A stretch of 64,000 bases of DNA, taken from positions 2,666,001 through 2,730,000 of the forward strand of contig JAKZAN010000007.1 of NCBI GenBank assembly GCA_023053545.1. Reading direction: 5' to 3'. This stretch comes from Lepidurus packardi (Eukaryota; Arthropoda; Branchiopoda; Notostraca; Triopsidae). Below the pieces are notes generated by a model. It did no database searches. It was not told the origin of the DNA and was given only the letters and a program-made list of their open reading frames with translations. The position numbers and the translations under genes were made by a program. Shown in pieces: positions 1 through 15,975 of the stretch (the stretch's first letter is position 1; every line of letters begins with the position of its first letter).

Positions 1-4391
<4,391 letters not shown>

Positions 4392-4486
4392 AAACTAAAG
4401 GAAGTAAATTCCTTCTTTTGTTGGTTAGAAAATATTATCATACACTGGTTACCTTGTTTATCTACAAAAATTGGAATATTCAATTA

Positions 4487-4492
4487 AATAAA
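4487..4492 (+). promoter_or_regulatory. Poly(A) signal of trp
   Basis: AATAAA lies about 95 bases after the trp stop codon, in A/T-rich sequence, and is the first canonical hexamer downstream. Confidence 0.6.
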
Positions 4493-5119
4493 TTAAACGA
4501 AACTTCAATTTATTTGGCTGGAAGTAAGGGTACACAACTCAAAAGATGCAAAACGTTGTAGCTAATACTTATTATCTTTATTCACATTATAGGTTTAATT
4601 ATAATAACCTATAAACCTATATGCGTCTTTTGAAATCTAACAATAGAAGAATTCGACTTTTGGGCGAAATAATTGGGAGACTTCAATGGGAGATGTATAA
4701 TCCACACTAAATGGTCAGAAGGAGGCGTAATGGTTCTCGAGCTTTCTGTTAGAAAGTAGCGATCTTACATTGCTAAATACTCCGAAAGTACCAATCTATG
4801 ATTTTAACAGTACTCCAACAGCGATATATATATTGCAAAAATTATTAACGCACAGTACGTAGTACTTAAGCTTGGATTAGCTTATGGTGGTGGTGGTGTT
4901 TGTTTTATAGGCGAACTATGTCGTCGTAGCTACATATTATCACCTTCAGCATTCAGAACGTAGCAAACAGATCTAGAGAAACCTTCAGAACAACAGAAGA
5001 ATAACTAAATGAAATCATAGATAGTGGTTGGATTAAATCTGCTATGTGCGTTTGTGGGAGGAATTTGCACAGTGTGTTCTGAATAGAATACTGTTCGTAA
5101 GGCGTCCTATCTCCAAAAC
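4493..5119. other. Intergenic stretch, nothing recognised
   Basis: A/T-rich sequence between the trp poly(A) signal and a retrotransposon remnant. I see no open frame with coding character and no clear repeat. Confidence 0.5.
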
Positions 5120-5320
5120 TCAATACTTCGTGTAATGTGCTGGAACACTTCCGCTGCGTAAGCTGACCATTAAAAGTCCTCTCTCCGTATTAAAAATCCG
5201 ATATTTCGAAATTAAATGTTCCACGTCCTCATCGTTATATTCGGAATACCTGCACGTTGGGTTCTCAATCATGTTGAATCTGTGTAGCCATGTCCCATGT
5301 AGCCATCGTCCCATGACCAT
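5120..5320 (-). mobile_element. Decayed C-terminal fragment of a non-LTR retrotransposon ORF2
   Basis: The 66-residue minus-strand frame reads ...LHGTWLHRFNMIENPTC... followed by EDVEHLISKYRIFNTER. This is the pattern at the C-terminal end of R1/Jockey-like reverse transcriptase proteins: a HG..GTYLHRF-like block, a cysteine cluster, then E-x-VEH-L followed by C..F..ER. Only one cysteine of the usual CxC...H...C cluster survives and the frame is closed on both sides, so this is a dead fragment. The family is inferred from pattern memory, not a search. Confidence 0.55.
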
Positions 5321-5542
5321 ATCTCAATCGGAGTACAGCAACCGCCATACTTCTCTTTCTAATATTTCTCTACCTCTTGGGAGTTGAGCTGTTCTGTTTT
5401 TAAAATTACCTTCTGGGATGTATTCGCTTTGATGTTGTTTAAAAATTCCTTTTCTACCTGATTTTTGGTTACCATCATCACTTCGTGTCTTGTTGAAATG
5501 TTTGTCACTTTAAATGTCACGTTGAACTGTTAATCACATTAA

Positions 5543-5564
5543 AAAGCCCTCTGCAGAGGGCTTT
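5543..5564. repeat. 22-bp perfect palindrome
   Basis: The sequence reads identically on both strands around CTGCAG (half-site AAAGCCCTCTG). It lies about 470 bases upstream of the DBR1 start, just upstream of the retrotransposon remnant. No function can be assigned. Confidence 0.85.
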
Positions 5565-6031
5565 CTTTGCTGATAAAGAGTTACCCATTCTGATTTCCAT
5601 CGTTCTTTCCGTTAATATGTTTCTTATAACCTCTATAGTACTCTGCCTTTAGTTCCTAAAATTGCAAGCAACCGCCCTCAATCCAGACTGAATCGTATGT
5701 GGCAGTTATGGATTAGCTTGTGGAAGTGTCCATCTACCTATAGTGAGTTAGCGAGTTGCACACGCTCCTTACAGAATACTGTACCTTCTAACAGAACATC
5801 CAGGACGTTTTCTGTGGAGTCCGCGTTTTGCCAGGAGATTGTTCAGTGGTTCAAATTTAAGTCTTTCCCTTTTCAAGAGCCCAGTTGAATACCGCGCGTA
5901 TGTCTTTATCAATTGTTTCTTTGCGATACCAATTCTAATTTTCAATATCGATCCCGTTTTTTGGGAAAATAAACAAAGCGAAATACAAATGCTTTTGGCT
6001 TTTCACCCCAAAGCTGTCTTGATTAAACAAA

Positions 6032-8849
6032 ATGAAAATTGCGGTTGAAGGCTGTGCCCATGGTGAGCTGGAAAAGATCTATGAAGCGATACAAGTCCGC
6101 GAAAGACAAGAAAATGTCAAAGTAGACTTACTTATTTGTTGCGGTGACTTCCAAGCAGTGAGAAATCCAAGTGATTTGCAGTGCATGGCAGTGCCAAACA
6201 AATACAAGGACATGTGTTCTTTCTACAAGTATTTAAACTTTAAGACCTAAATTTTAAGCAACAGTACCTAACCAACTTTCACTCAGTTCTTTAAAACTCT
6301 TCTCTCTTTTGTAACAATACAGGTATTACTCCGGAGAGAAAATAGCGCCGATTTTAACCCTATTTATTGGCGGTAATCACGAAGCTAGCAATTATTTGCA
6401 AGAGCTGGCATATGGAGGCTGGGTAGCACCCAACATTTACTATTTGGGCTACGCTGGAGTGGTTAGATTCAGAGGCGTACGGATTGCTGGCTTGTCTGGT
6501 ATTTTCAAAGGCCACGATTACAACAAAGGTCACTTCGAAAGACCTCCTTACAATGAAAATGCGAAACGCAGTGCTTACCACGTTCGCAGTTTAGACGTTT
6601 TTCGGCTTAAACAAGTACATGTTATTCAAATATTATGCTTAGGAAGCTTAAAACAAGCATAGATTAATTTACTTATAGTAATATTAAACTACAATCCTAT
6701 TACAGTCCAATTAAAAAGCGAAAATATAAACGTTATTTTAATTGAACGTAGCTTTTTATTCATTAAGTAACTTTCCTAGATTTTTTTAGCCCTTTAGCGA
6801 GAAAACCTGCAACTATTGATCTATCTGATAAAAAATAAAAAGATAAGTCACGAGTTGCAGGCGACAAAAGAGACAAGTTACTATTTAAATTAGCCATTAG
6901 TTTATAATTTAGTTCATTTCTTGTTCTAATTTTTTGGCGAAAGAAGTGAGCTCTTAAATAAATGGAATGTTTTTACTTTATTTTTCAGATAGCAACAGCT
7001 TTGGACGTTTTTATCTCTCATGATTGGCCTGTAGGAGTCTATCACTATGGAAATGTTGAGCAGTTACTGCGATGGAAACCTTATTTCAGGTATGGAAAAG
7101 AAGCCAGTTTCCTAAAAAAAAAGACAACGGAGTAAAAGGGAACCATGCTAGGCTTAAAAAAAAACAAATTAATAAAAATACAGTAACTGTATTGTTTTTA
7201 TCTTATAATTTCCCTTCCCAGTGACGAAATTGCTAATGACACGTTAGGCAGTCCCGCTGCAGAGACGTTGCTCCGGCATTTGCAGCCAACTCACTGGTTC
7301 TCTGCTCATTTGCATGTTCGATACGAGGCTCGCATCCCTCACACTCAAGTGTGTTACCCTACGCAGTTCCTCAAAATACGTTTTATATAGCATAACACCC
7401 AACTATGAAAACCTTTTAATGTCCTTTTTTCCCATTTTTTTCTTTTTAATAGCCTGGTAATGGAATTCCCGGGAGAGTAACTAATTTCCTTGCATTGGAT
7501 AAATGCCTCCCTAAACGTCGTTTTCTCGAAATATTGGATATCCCCCACGAACCTGAAACGAATTCCAATTTACAATATGACCGTGAATGGCTCGCTGTTC
7601 TTCGTGCTACGGATCATTTACTCAGCGTATCTGATCGCGATCAGTACGTGCCCGGTCCTGGTTATACCAGCAGGTAAAACGAGAAGAATAAAAACAGGCA
7701 TCCGATGATCTAGGCCCATTGGATGATGTAAAAAGACTTTTAAACCCTTTTTGTTTAATTTCTTACAAAAATAAAACGAATAAGGTGGTGCTTTACGCCT
7801 ACGCCCGAGGAATTAGAAGAAATCGACAGAATGCTGGACAAGGATTTGTCTATTCCGTCCAACTTTACGCCGACTGCCCCCGCGTTCGAGCCTCAGAGTA
7901 CCCGATTCAATAACATTCTTCACGCTTCGCAACCCCTGCCTCAGTGTAACCCCCAAACTAAGGCGTTTTGTGTGGCATTAGGCATCCGTGATCCTATGGC
8001 ATTGTTAATGAGTCAGACTTCGTTATCGACGAATGAAACTAATCCATCTGCTCTGTCATCCCAGGTTCTGGGCGGGGCCAGACAAGATAATCCTTCTTCT
8101 TAGTAAGTTTTTAAACTCCAAATATTAGTTCTTAGTAAGAGAAATGACCTACAAGCCTAGCCTTTACGCTTTACATTGTATATCAGTCAGACATATTGAC
8201 ATTTGACTGTTTAACAAACAGCGAGGCATATTGACATTAGAGACTTGAATTACTTATTTATAATTTTCCTTGAATTTTTTTCCCTTCTTTACTAGTCTTT
8301 TTTCTTCGTTTTTATCCCTTATTTATTTCGTGAATTTATATTTTACATGCCCTTAAGTCTTTAATTTGAGGTTTTAATCCAATGTGACGTAGATCCACTG
8401 ATTCTGTTATACGCAGTTTACCAAACGATGCTAAAGCCAACCCGGACGTTATTGATTTAAACGACGAAGATGAAGAGGATGATGGTGGTGGTATTCAAGT
8501 CGTCCTACCTGCGGACCAATTAAGATCGGAAAGCGAAGAAGTTACAGCGCTCTTTGTTATTGACAAAGCGGGTGATCGCACTCCGTTCCACCTGCCGCCA
8601 CCTGTGGCAAACAACGATTCATCACATGACCCGGACATCATAGTCGTCCATCAGGAAAAGCGACCATTAGAAACAGAGGAACCAGGACTGACTGACAGAT
8701 CAGCGGATACTTCCGGGCCCACAAACATGGGCTCATTTGTCTCTTCCGAAGCGCAAGAGGAAGTACCCTCGTTGCTGACCACTAATGGGTCGACCAAAAA
8801 GTTCAAACGGCGCAACCAAGCCATATACGGTGCCTCCGACGAAATGTGA
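6032..8849 (+). CDS. DBR1: Lariat debranching enzyme DBR1
   Basis: Seven exons (6032-6228, 6323-6614, 6989-7089, 7222-7348, 7453-7673, 7785-8102, 8417-8849) give 562 residues, near the 544 of human DBR1. The enzyme hydrolyses the 2'-5' bond of intron lariats in the nucleus. The metallophosphoesterase fold is intact, and its metal ligands fall at the human positions: C8 and H10 (EGCAHGE), D39 (CCGDFQ), N84 (GGNHE), H174 (SHDWP), H226 and H228 (SAHLHV). The DBR1-specific C-terminal half follows ([27 protein letters not shown]), then an acidic linker and the terminal signature [12 protein letters not shown]. The start [17 protein letters not shown] is the family N-terminus. Two junctions are weak: the donor after 7348 is GTGTGT, and the acceptor before 7785 is AAG without a pyrimidine tract. 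Frame and conservation support both. Confidence 0.95.
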
Positions 8850-9018
8850 TTGTTGTTTTGACTCTGTAATACAAGCTAACTGGCATTTCTCTAAAGATGA
8901 AATTTTACAAAACTGAAATGTATGTAATAGTAATACCGAGTGCACAACAGTTTCACTATTTTTTGCCTTCGCTAATTTGAATAGTGCAAATTAATTTTCA
9001 CCAACGGCAAATGTATGT

Positions 9019-9024
9019 AATAAA
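9019..9024 (+). promoter_or_regulatory. Poly(A) signal of DBR1
   Basis: AATAAA about 170 bases after the DBR1 stop codon, within GTATGTAATAAAGG. Confidence 0.5.
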
Positions 9025-12000
9025 GGCAAATTGTGAATTTCGAAACTGTTTTGCTCTAGACTTCATTGTAAAACAAAAATCATACAAATTGACTTTGTGG
9101 TTGTAAACTTATCCTGCGTGCGTTCTATGCGCAGAAGACATGCGCGTTGAAATTCATACAACCAGGCAAATTACTGTGCGTCTCCGTCAGTAAGATTGGG
9201 TGTAAAACAAGCTACGCTACCTATAAGCTTATTTTTTTAAAAGGATGGGTCGCGTGACTTCGTTTTTATTTACTTTACTATTTTTAAAGTGTGATTATAA
9301 ATAGATAACCATGGTAATCAGCGTTCCATAGCCACGCCCTCCCACTTCCGCTAGGGTTAAAACTTGCGCTCTTTTATGTTGCGAACCCTTCGAACCGGTT
9401 CTACAAATTCAAGCATTCCATAACATTTTAATGCAGGTGATTTTAATAATAATTCATAAGATTTCAACGCAGGAGAAATATATTGAACAATGTTTTTGTA
9501 TCAGCTAAATCGCCACCGAATCTTTCTGGTACAATTTTCCGGAATATTTTCTTCGAGGAACTTTTGGGGAACTTTATCATATTTTCTCGAGACAGTGATA
9601 CTCCGGAGCCAATCCAGTATCTCAAATCTGATTTCAGATCAAAGGATAGCTAACGTTTAAACTAACGTTCCCTAAAGCAATCTTTTCCTCCATTCCAGAG
9701 ATTTCTTTAACGGCTTTGGAGATATCTCTTTTCCGATCATTACTACACGCCTTTACGCGTAAGGCGGAGGAACCATGAGGGTTTTTCCTGATAAAAATTG
9801 CTACAAACTATTTAAGATGTCACAGATGAGCTTAAATTAATCCTGTATTGCTCTTAGTTATACTCACCAGTTACACTCTAATCAACAGTTGCAATTTATT
9901 GTTTTTCGCATGGTACTCGCTCTGCGAAATAAAAAACCAGTAGTGCAATGAAGTTAGTCCAAGTTTTGGACCGAAATTATACAAGTAGGTATACAAGCAA
10001 GTTCCCTGATTAATATTAACCATGCCAATCACGTCCCGAGTCCAGCTTTGAACCCCCCAATGTGTCAGATCCTATACGCTTGTACGTTCCAAGGGGTACG
10101 TGTTTTCAGTCGGCAGAGAGAGAGAGACGACGAGGACGAGGTGGTGGTAAAGCTCATTTGCATCGCTCTGCACCAGATCAACACTCATGTTTCGATATGA
10201 TTACGTTAAAAGGAGTAATGGCTATGTACAAGAAAACACAAGCCAAGCCCTGAACGTCCCACGCTTTGTTATTAAGGAGCGATGGGATGAAGGCAGTTGT
10301 GAGATGATAAATAGCACCATCGCAGCAATAAGCCAATAAGTTTTCTCTCCGTCTCTCATTGCTGTTTGCTTGAACGAGCGAAAAGACAATGATTGTCGAA
10401 AAGGCCCCTTTGGCGGTTATCGGCCGCAGCACAAGACATGATAGCTTCACTGGGACTACATACTCTCTGTTGGCTCAACCAAACGAGACTCATCGTTAGG
10501 AAAAGCGCTGCAGTCCATGTATGACTGAGTGGAGTGAGTTACAAGCTTTAACAACTACTACACGCATCTCCATGACTTTCAACATCTTCGGGAATATCCG
10601 AAGCTTTAGTTTGAATTAACCAGTTGTGATGTCTTTGTATCTTAGCTTTCACTTTAAAGATTTCGGCAGGGTGAGAGTAACTTGCTTCTTCTATGAAGAA
10701 TTGCTTGTTGTTCGTTAAATGGCCTCTGGAGACTTTGTCAGGAGCTAACTATATCTTCTCTCATCTTCATGGCTCCAATTGAATAATGCCACACAAACAT
10801 ATAGATTGTTTGCCTCATGGAAATCTGACAAATAGGGGAGAAAACACCGGCTAACGATGTCTCTCACCTCGTAATACTTGGTTCGGAAAGCTCCCGGTTG
10901 ACTCCCCGCCCTTTCAGAAGGGGGAGTTAACTGGGTAGAATACACCAGTATTGAGCCCCCACTTGGGCCACAGGTAACTTGAGCCGGAATCTCTAAAAGA
11001 AATCAGAAATACAAAGAAATCGATCTTACACAAGAAAACTTGTTGAACAGCATCTGCTGTTCGCGATGAATTTCATGAAGTATATTTGGTATAGTACCAG
11101 GAGAGACGGTAGAGACAAGGAAGGGTTGTTTTTTCTTTACAGAAGGTTGAAGGTTGCTTGTTGCTTCATATAGATCAGAGGCTTAGCTATTGCTCAAGAG
11201 TTCTTCAAATGCTCAGACTATTGCTACTTAAACCACGCGCTCGACTCTCTGGTTTACCTAAAAGACTCCTCTATAGTTTAAGCAAAAAAAAAAAAACATG
11301 CTCAAAGCTCCGGAATCCAAAACCCCTAAGCTTTTACATACCCATCTCCCAAAGAGGGAAGCTGCGAAGTTGTACAATAGCTTGAAGCAACTGTCATTAA
11401 TTCATGCAAATCTTGATTTTTTGGCCAAAAAAAGTTAGAAACCTTGCAGGTATTTTTCATGAGCATCAGATACCAAAGACTAAAAAATTAACGCAGACTC
11501 GGTACCAGATTTCAGAAAAAAAATTATCGTCAAGCCTTTTATGTATTTTTCTTCTCTTCTTATTGCCTCCGAACGCAAAAAAAGACTAAGGGGGAAAAAA
11601 ATGCTCTACAGATAAGCGACTGGAGATCGACAATGGGATACTAGTCCCGAAAGTCATTACTCCGTCCATCAACTTATTCATGAGTGACTGGCTTGCCTCG
11701 TAGAGCATTTCTGGGCTCTCCCTTATACTTGACCTTACGATAACCTGTTGGCTCTAAAAGAACACCGTCGGTTGGGGGGCGGAGTAACAGGCAAAAGCGA
11801 AAAACTGACAACCTGTCATCAAGTCGCTTTGCCAAAAAGTTTACTGGAACAAGATAAATGTGCGTCTTCCGTTCCTGCTGGAAACTCCTCCCAAGTTTTA
11901 ACCACACATAAAAGCGAAACAGCTTTAAACTGCAAAGTATGTACCAATACAAGTGGGTGGAGCTACGGGATCAGGAGTGGGAGAAAGCGAGAGAGAGAGA

Positions 12001-12060
12001 AGAGATATATACCAGCGCATTATGAGGGGGTTTGACTGGTCGTGTTTTCGGACTGCCTTG
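9025..12060. other. Intergenic region between DBR1 and the allatotropin gene
   Basis: About 3 kb with no reading frame I can recognise. The last part (about 11985-12006) contains a GA-rich run (GAGAGAGAGAGAAGAGATAT) just upstream of the TATA box at 12068, of the kind bound by GAGA-type factors at arthropod promoters. The rest is unstructured to my eye. Confidence 0.45.
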
Positions 12061-12067
12061 TGCCGCT

Positions 12068-12074
12068 TATAAAA
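12068..12074 (+). promoter_or_regulatory. TATA box of the allatotropin gene
   Basis: TATAAAA in the context CGCTTATAAAAGCAGGG. It predicts a transcription start near 12098-12110, which places a short 5'UTR exon before a strong donor at 12264. No other coding gene lies downstream on this strand before the allatotropin ATG. Confidence 0.6.
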
Positions 12075-12099
12075 GCAGGGAGCACACTTTCTTGGCCGT

Positions 12100-12263
12100 G
12101 CACATCGTTCCACAGTCTTCCTCCGGGTATCAGCTGCTTTTCGCTAGAAACACGAGAGTATACAAGCCTTCGTAGCTAGAGTGAGAACGTGGTAGTAATT
12201 GCATTCTTTTCCATACCCTGTTTTTTGCCACCTTTGAACTCTCCAATTACCAATTACAACAAG
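12100..12263 (+). other. Probable 5'UTR exon of the allatotropin gene
   Basis: The segment runs from the inferred start below the TATA box to a near-consensus donor AAG|GTATGT at 12263/12264. The intron would then run to the acceptor TTTTGGCAG at 13840-13848, about 1.6 kb, immediately before the coding ATG. The exact transcription start is inferred. Confidence 0.5.
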
Positions 12264-13848
12264 GTATGTTCCATTCTCACTACTATTCCTTACCAATTTC
12301 CTTTGACAGATTCGTAGCACAGGAAACGTGAGTATTGGGAATTGCAACTTCAAAAACCCACACATACAACAAAAAATTGATTGATTTTTTATTTCAAGTG
12401 GGTCGGATCGGCGGAGAGTACACAGAACAACAGGCCCACACAACGACTTCTCTAACTTAATTTAGAGTCTCTTTGTGTGGTATCCGATACTTTAACCTGG
12501 ATTTTTTGTTGTTCTCTCACTTGGACAACCATTTTGCTTTAGATTGCATTTCTTTTTCAAAGTCTTAAGGCTTCACACGTACGTAAGTACCTTTGTGTAG
12601 GTACGTACCTTTTTCAGCGTCTGCATTGACTTAATTACTAGTTGTTGAAGAAAGTTCCCTTTTACTTTATGTATAGCGACACAATGTTTTAAAAACGCTT
12701 TTCAAAAGTATAATGATGCCGACTTTATCCCCCTTGGGTTCCACGAAATTCCACTGGTTCCTCTCGCTCCTGAACATTACTGACAGGCTTGATTACCGAC
12801 TAATGAGGATGCAAACGTAACGCAAAGTTCCTCCAAGTTGATACGTTTTCTTACTTTGGAATATCCAGCGTTTTCTACTAATGAGAGGAAAACGTGGATG
12901 GAAAGGAAACGGCTCTTGCAATCTATCTGTCATCCAAATATTTGATATTTGGGAAAAATATTGCGAGATAGATTTGGGCTATTTACACTGCGTTTTGAAT
13001 TTTTTAAATTTCCTTATCAATTAAAGTGCATTTTTGACTAAAACGGTTTTGATATAATTCTAGTTAGAAGGTCATGTAATTGAAATAAGGAAGCGACTGA
13101 TTACAGTCTCCCCCTTGGCAGCGTTGGAGTTCCATAACCATGAAGAAGCGAACTGAACTGAGCAAAATACGTGGCCGTAGTTTCAACTAGAAAATTCAAG
13201 CTCCTCGTGTTAATTATTGCGCATCTGGATTAAAGGTTGCGTTTTCTTGGCAAATGAGGCTCAACTCTTGAACTACATTCGTTGACACGTCCATTTTTTA
13301 CGTTTGAGTCATGATCTCCCTACGTTTAATTGCCGAGGGTCTAATCTAGCTTCTCTCTAGTGTATTGGGCAAATCACAATTTTTAGTTAAGTCCCTTTGC
13401 ACTGTCGAACCACTGACTCGGATTGGATTAATTTCTTTTTTCTTTACATTGTTGCGGGTTTTTGTTATCTGCCTAGTTGAGCTCAATTTTCTTATCATGG
13501 AAGATTAAGAGGGAAGTTTTGGCGTACTCTTTTCATTGTTAAGCTGTTTCCGTATAGACTTTCCTGATTAATTTCGCAATGGTTACTTGTTGAGTTTCTG
13601 ACTGAACTTTTCTTGGTTTGACAGATGATGAGCAAACCTGAACTAGAAGGATTTTAGCTCAATTGTTTCATTATTGGGCCCCTCCGTTAATTTCCTTACT
13701 ATACATTGTCGAGTGTATGGCTCAATTGTTGCTGATGTAAAGCTAAACTAAACTGGCGAAACCTCAATTCCTTCTTTTCATTGTTACACCCTGCCTTGAG
13801 TCTCCACTATTTTAATTTTTAAGCTCAATTTTTTCCTTCTTTTGGCAG
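12264..13848 (+). other. 5'UTR intron of the allatotropin gene
   Basis: No protein-like frames. A second acceptor-like site followed by ATGATG occurs at about 13616-13630 (TTTGACAGATGATGAG), mimicking the true coding exon start, but its frame closes after ten codons. The motif GCTCAATT recurs at about 13478, 13658, 13722 and 13823. Confidence 0.45.
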
Positions 13849-14290
13849 ATGATGCGCAAAAGCCTCATCTCCCTTATATTTGTATCTTGTTTGGCTGTCG
13901 CCTGGCTGGCAACGGAAGCTGCGGCTCGACCGGCTGGTGTTTCGGAAAACCACAACTCGGACAGTTTTCGGCCCAGGCGAGGCTTCAAGAACGCTGGCCT
14001 TGCTACAGCTCGAGGATTTGGGAAAAGGGCATCTTGGTCCGCGCCCACCCCCATGGACGACGACCCACAGAGGTACCGTACAACAACTTGCTACTTTAAC
14101 TAATGGACAAACTCCGAGATTGACAAACGAGATTCGAACCTTTCACAGTCTGGCTGGCCTGACATGGCTGTCGCAGTTGTTACAGCGTCACCCGGAACTT
14201 TCCCGGGCTTTAGAGCGCTACGACGCGGAGGCAGCTCCCGACTCAGCAGAATTCCCATCAAATATAAATGAGTGGAGTTATAAGGAATGA
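13849..14290 (+). CDS. AT: Allatotropin preprohormone
   Basis: Two coding exons, 13849-14072 and 14149-14290, joined over a 76-base GT-AG intron in frame, give 121 residues. Residues 1-26 are a signal peptide (SLISLIFVSCLAVAWLA, cleavage probably in TEAAA). A spacer ends in RPRR (41-44), followed by GFKNAGLATARGF (45-57) and GKR (58-60), the amidation glycine plus dibasic cleavage site. Manduca allatotropin is GFKNVEMMTARGF-amide, so the GFKN start and TARGF end are the family signature. After the hormone comes a conserved-looking region with WLSQLLQRHPELSRALERY, resembling the W-L...NPEL segment of other allatotropin precursors. Known roles include stimulating juvenile hormone synthesis, gut and heart activity in insects, through a G-protein-coupled receptor. 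The acceptor places the ATG at the very start of the exon, so the 5'UTR is on a separate exon. Confidence 0.93.
13981..14019 (+). other. Mature allatotropin peptide
   Basis: Codons 45-57 encode GFKNAGLATARGF, flanked by RR before and GKR (14020-14028) after. The predicted product is a 13-residue C-terminally amidated peptide. One copy only. Confidence 0.93.
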
Positions 14291-14706
14291 AGAGATCGTT
14301 TACAACCAAAGGTGGGCTTGCATTATATATACGAAAAACGCTGTGAAGTAAAAAAAAAAATATGAGAATATTCATTCTTATTCGCTGTAGATTTCTCCAT
14401 AAGTGTTGCACAGTATTTCTTTGACTTATTTTTAAAGGGTTGTTTTCCCTCTGTTGTACATCTGTAATTTCCATGAGAGAACGTGAGCCAATCGAATGTT
14501 CTAATCTTATAAAAAAAGGAAAAGTTAGCTCTGCTCAGGCCTGTGTTATAATCAATTATTGCCGCCCAGGATGTAAAATGCAGTACTTACGAATACAACA
14601 AAAACTTATATCTATTATTTAGTGCGTTTTAACATTTTGGAAATTAAAAGCGCGCGCTTATTGACCAGACCTCCAAAGGGCGGAACTTATTGGGAACAAC
14701 AATATA

Positions 14707-14712
14707 AATAAA
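14707..14712 (+). promoter_or_regulatory. Poly(A) signal of the allatotropin gene
   Basis: AATAAA in AATATAAATAAAACC, about 420 bases after the stop codon. Confidence 0.55.
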
Positions 14713-14871
14713 ACCGGAACATTTGTTTCACACGCCAACGTTGATAAGGCGTATCCTCTGTATCTGATCAAAGATTGAGTGAGTTTAAAAGGCAAACCAA
14801 GTTCATGGAATTTTGACGTGTAAGTTTATAACCTTGTTACTTAAATTTCTGGTAGAAAGTTTCAAAAGTTG

Positions 14872-14901
14872 GAATTGCTCTCCACTCGTGGAGAGCAATT
14901 C
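14872..14901. repeat. 14-bp hairpin with 2-base loop
   Basis: Arms GAATTGCTCTCCAC (14872-14885) and its exact complement (14888-14901) around TC. It lies about 160 bases beyond the allatotropin poly(A) signal. Confidence 0.85.
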
Positions 14902-15975
14902 AAAGCTTTCAATATGCACTAGACCTGTGTACAAAATAACTCGCACAGTCGTACCCACGCATAAAATTACCCAGGGGAAAAAGGATCAAATGGAAGGAAG
15001 TCAACTAAATAAAACAACTGAATAATGTTGTAATGCGACAAAAAAAAACTACTTTCCAAGAAGAACAGTTGCTAGTTTTTTGTTTTGTTTTTTAATTCAG
15101 CTTAGTAAGAAATTTAGGTGTGCTTAGTCCTTTTCTTAGTTAAAAAACCTTTGCTTAGTTAACTAAATCCGCCGGTTGCTTCGTTAAGATATATGCAAAT
15201 AACTTCGCCGCATGCGTACTGTATGTATGTTATGCAAGCTTGTAGGCTAAGTTGGCAGTTGCCGCATGGCGGCTCAGTGGTAAACAAAACAAACAAGTTG
15301 CATGTTTACTTTTCGTTTCTTCGAAAGGAGTACTGCGTAACGGAAATCAGATAACAACTGTTGCACGTAATTAACGTAGTGCCATAAATTCCATACTTAC
15401 TTTTCTTCACCGTTTCTAACCTCCGCTCCGTACCAATTTTGTTGCGCAGTTGTTCTGTTTATGTGGCCCGCCAAAACCTTCTGTGTCACTCTCTATGGCT
15501 CAAACTGACCCACAAATTAAAAAGTTTACTGTCGCTTTTGATACTCGACTTTGTACAGCACGCATGGCTTGTGCCGTTGCCGCGATCCTTGGATTGTGTC
15601 TCACCAGGTGGACCCACAATTCAGTTTTCACTTGCAGCATTTCCACTTCCCACAGTGGCCCACAAGGGAGGCAAAACCTTAGACTGCACGAAAAGGCCTT
15701 ATAGAGATGTTACTTGGGATGTTATTAGTAAATAATTAGCCTTATGGAGATTGAATTATTAGCACAAGTATGATAAAATCTGATAAAAATCTTTTAAACT
15801 AAGCATTCTTTTCTTTCCCCTAGATGGCAATGGAATACTAAATCGGATGATTGTATTTTATTTATTGCTAGAGACGAATTTGTAAAGAACCTATAACCTT
15901 GTGCAATTGCTCAGCTTAAGTTTTACCGACTTATCTAGCAGATGTATTTTCCCTTAAAATGTGCTAGATTGTGCA
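14902..15975. other. Intergenic region, nothing recognised
   Basis: Contains short open frames around 15439-15735 with no family I recognise and no splice support. Probably the upstream region of ECHDC1. Confidence 0.4.

Noticed and set aside
5543..5564. Rho-independent terminator
   Set aside because: The stem looks like one, but the surrounding genes are eukaryotic with introns and poly(A) signals, so only a palindrome is claimed.
15439..15735. Two overlapping + frames upstream of ECHDC1
   Set aside because: No recognisable domain and no splice connection to the ECHDC1 exons.
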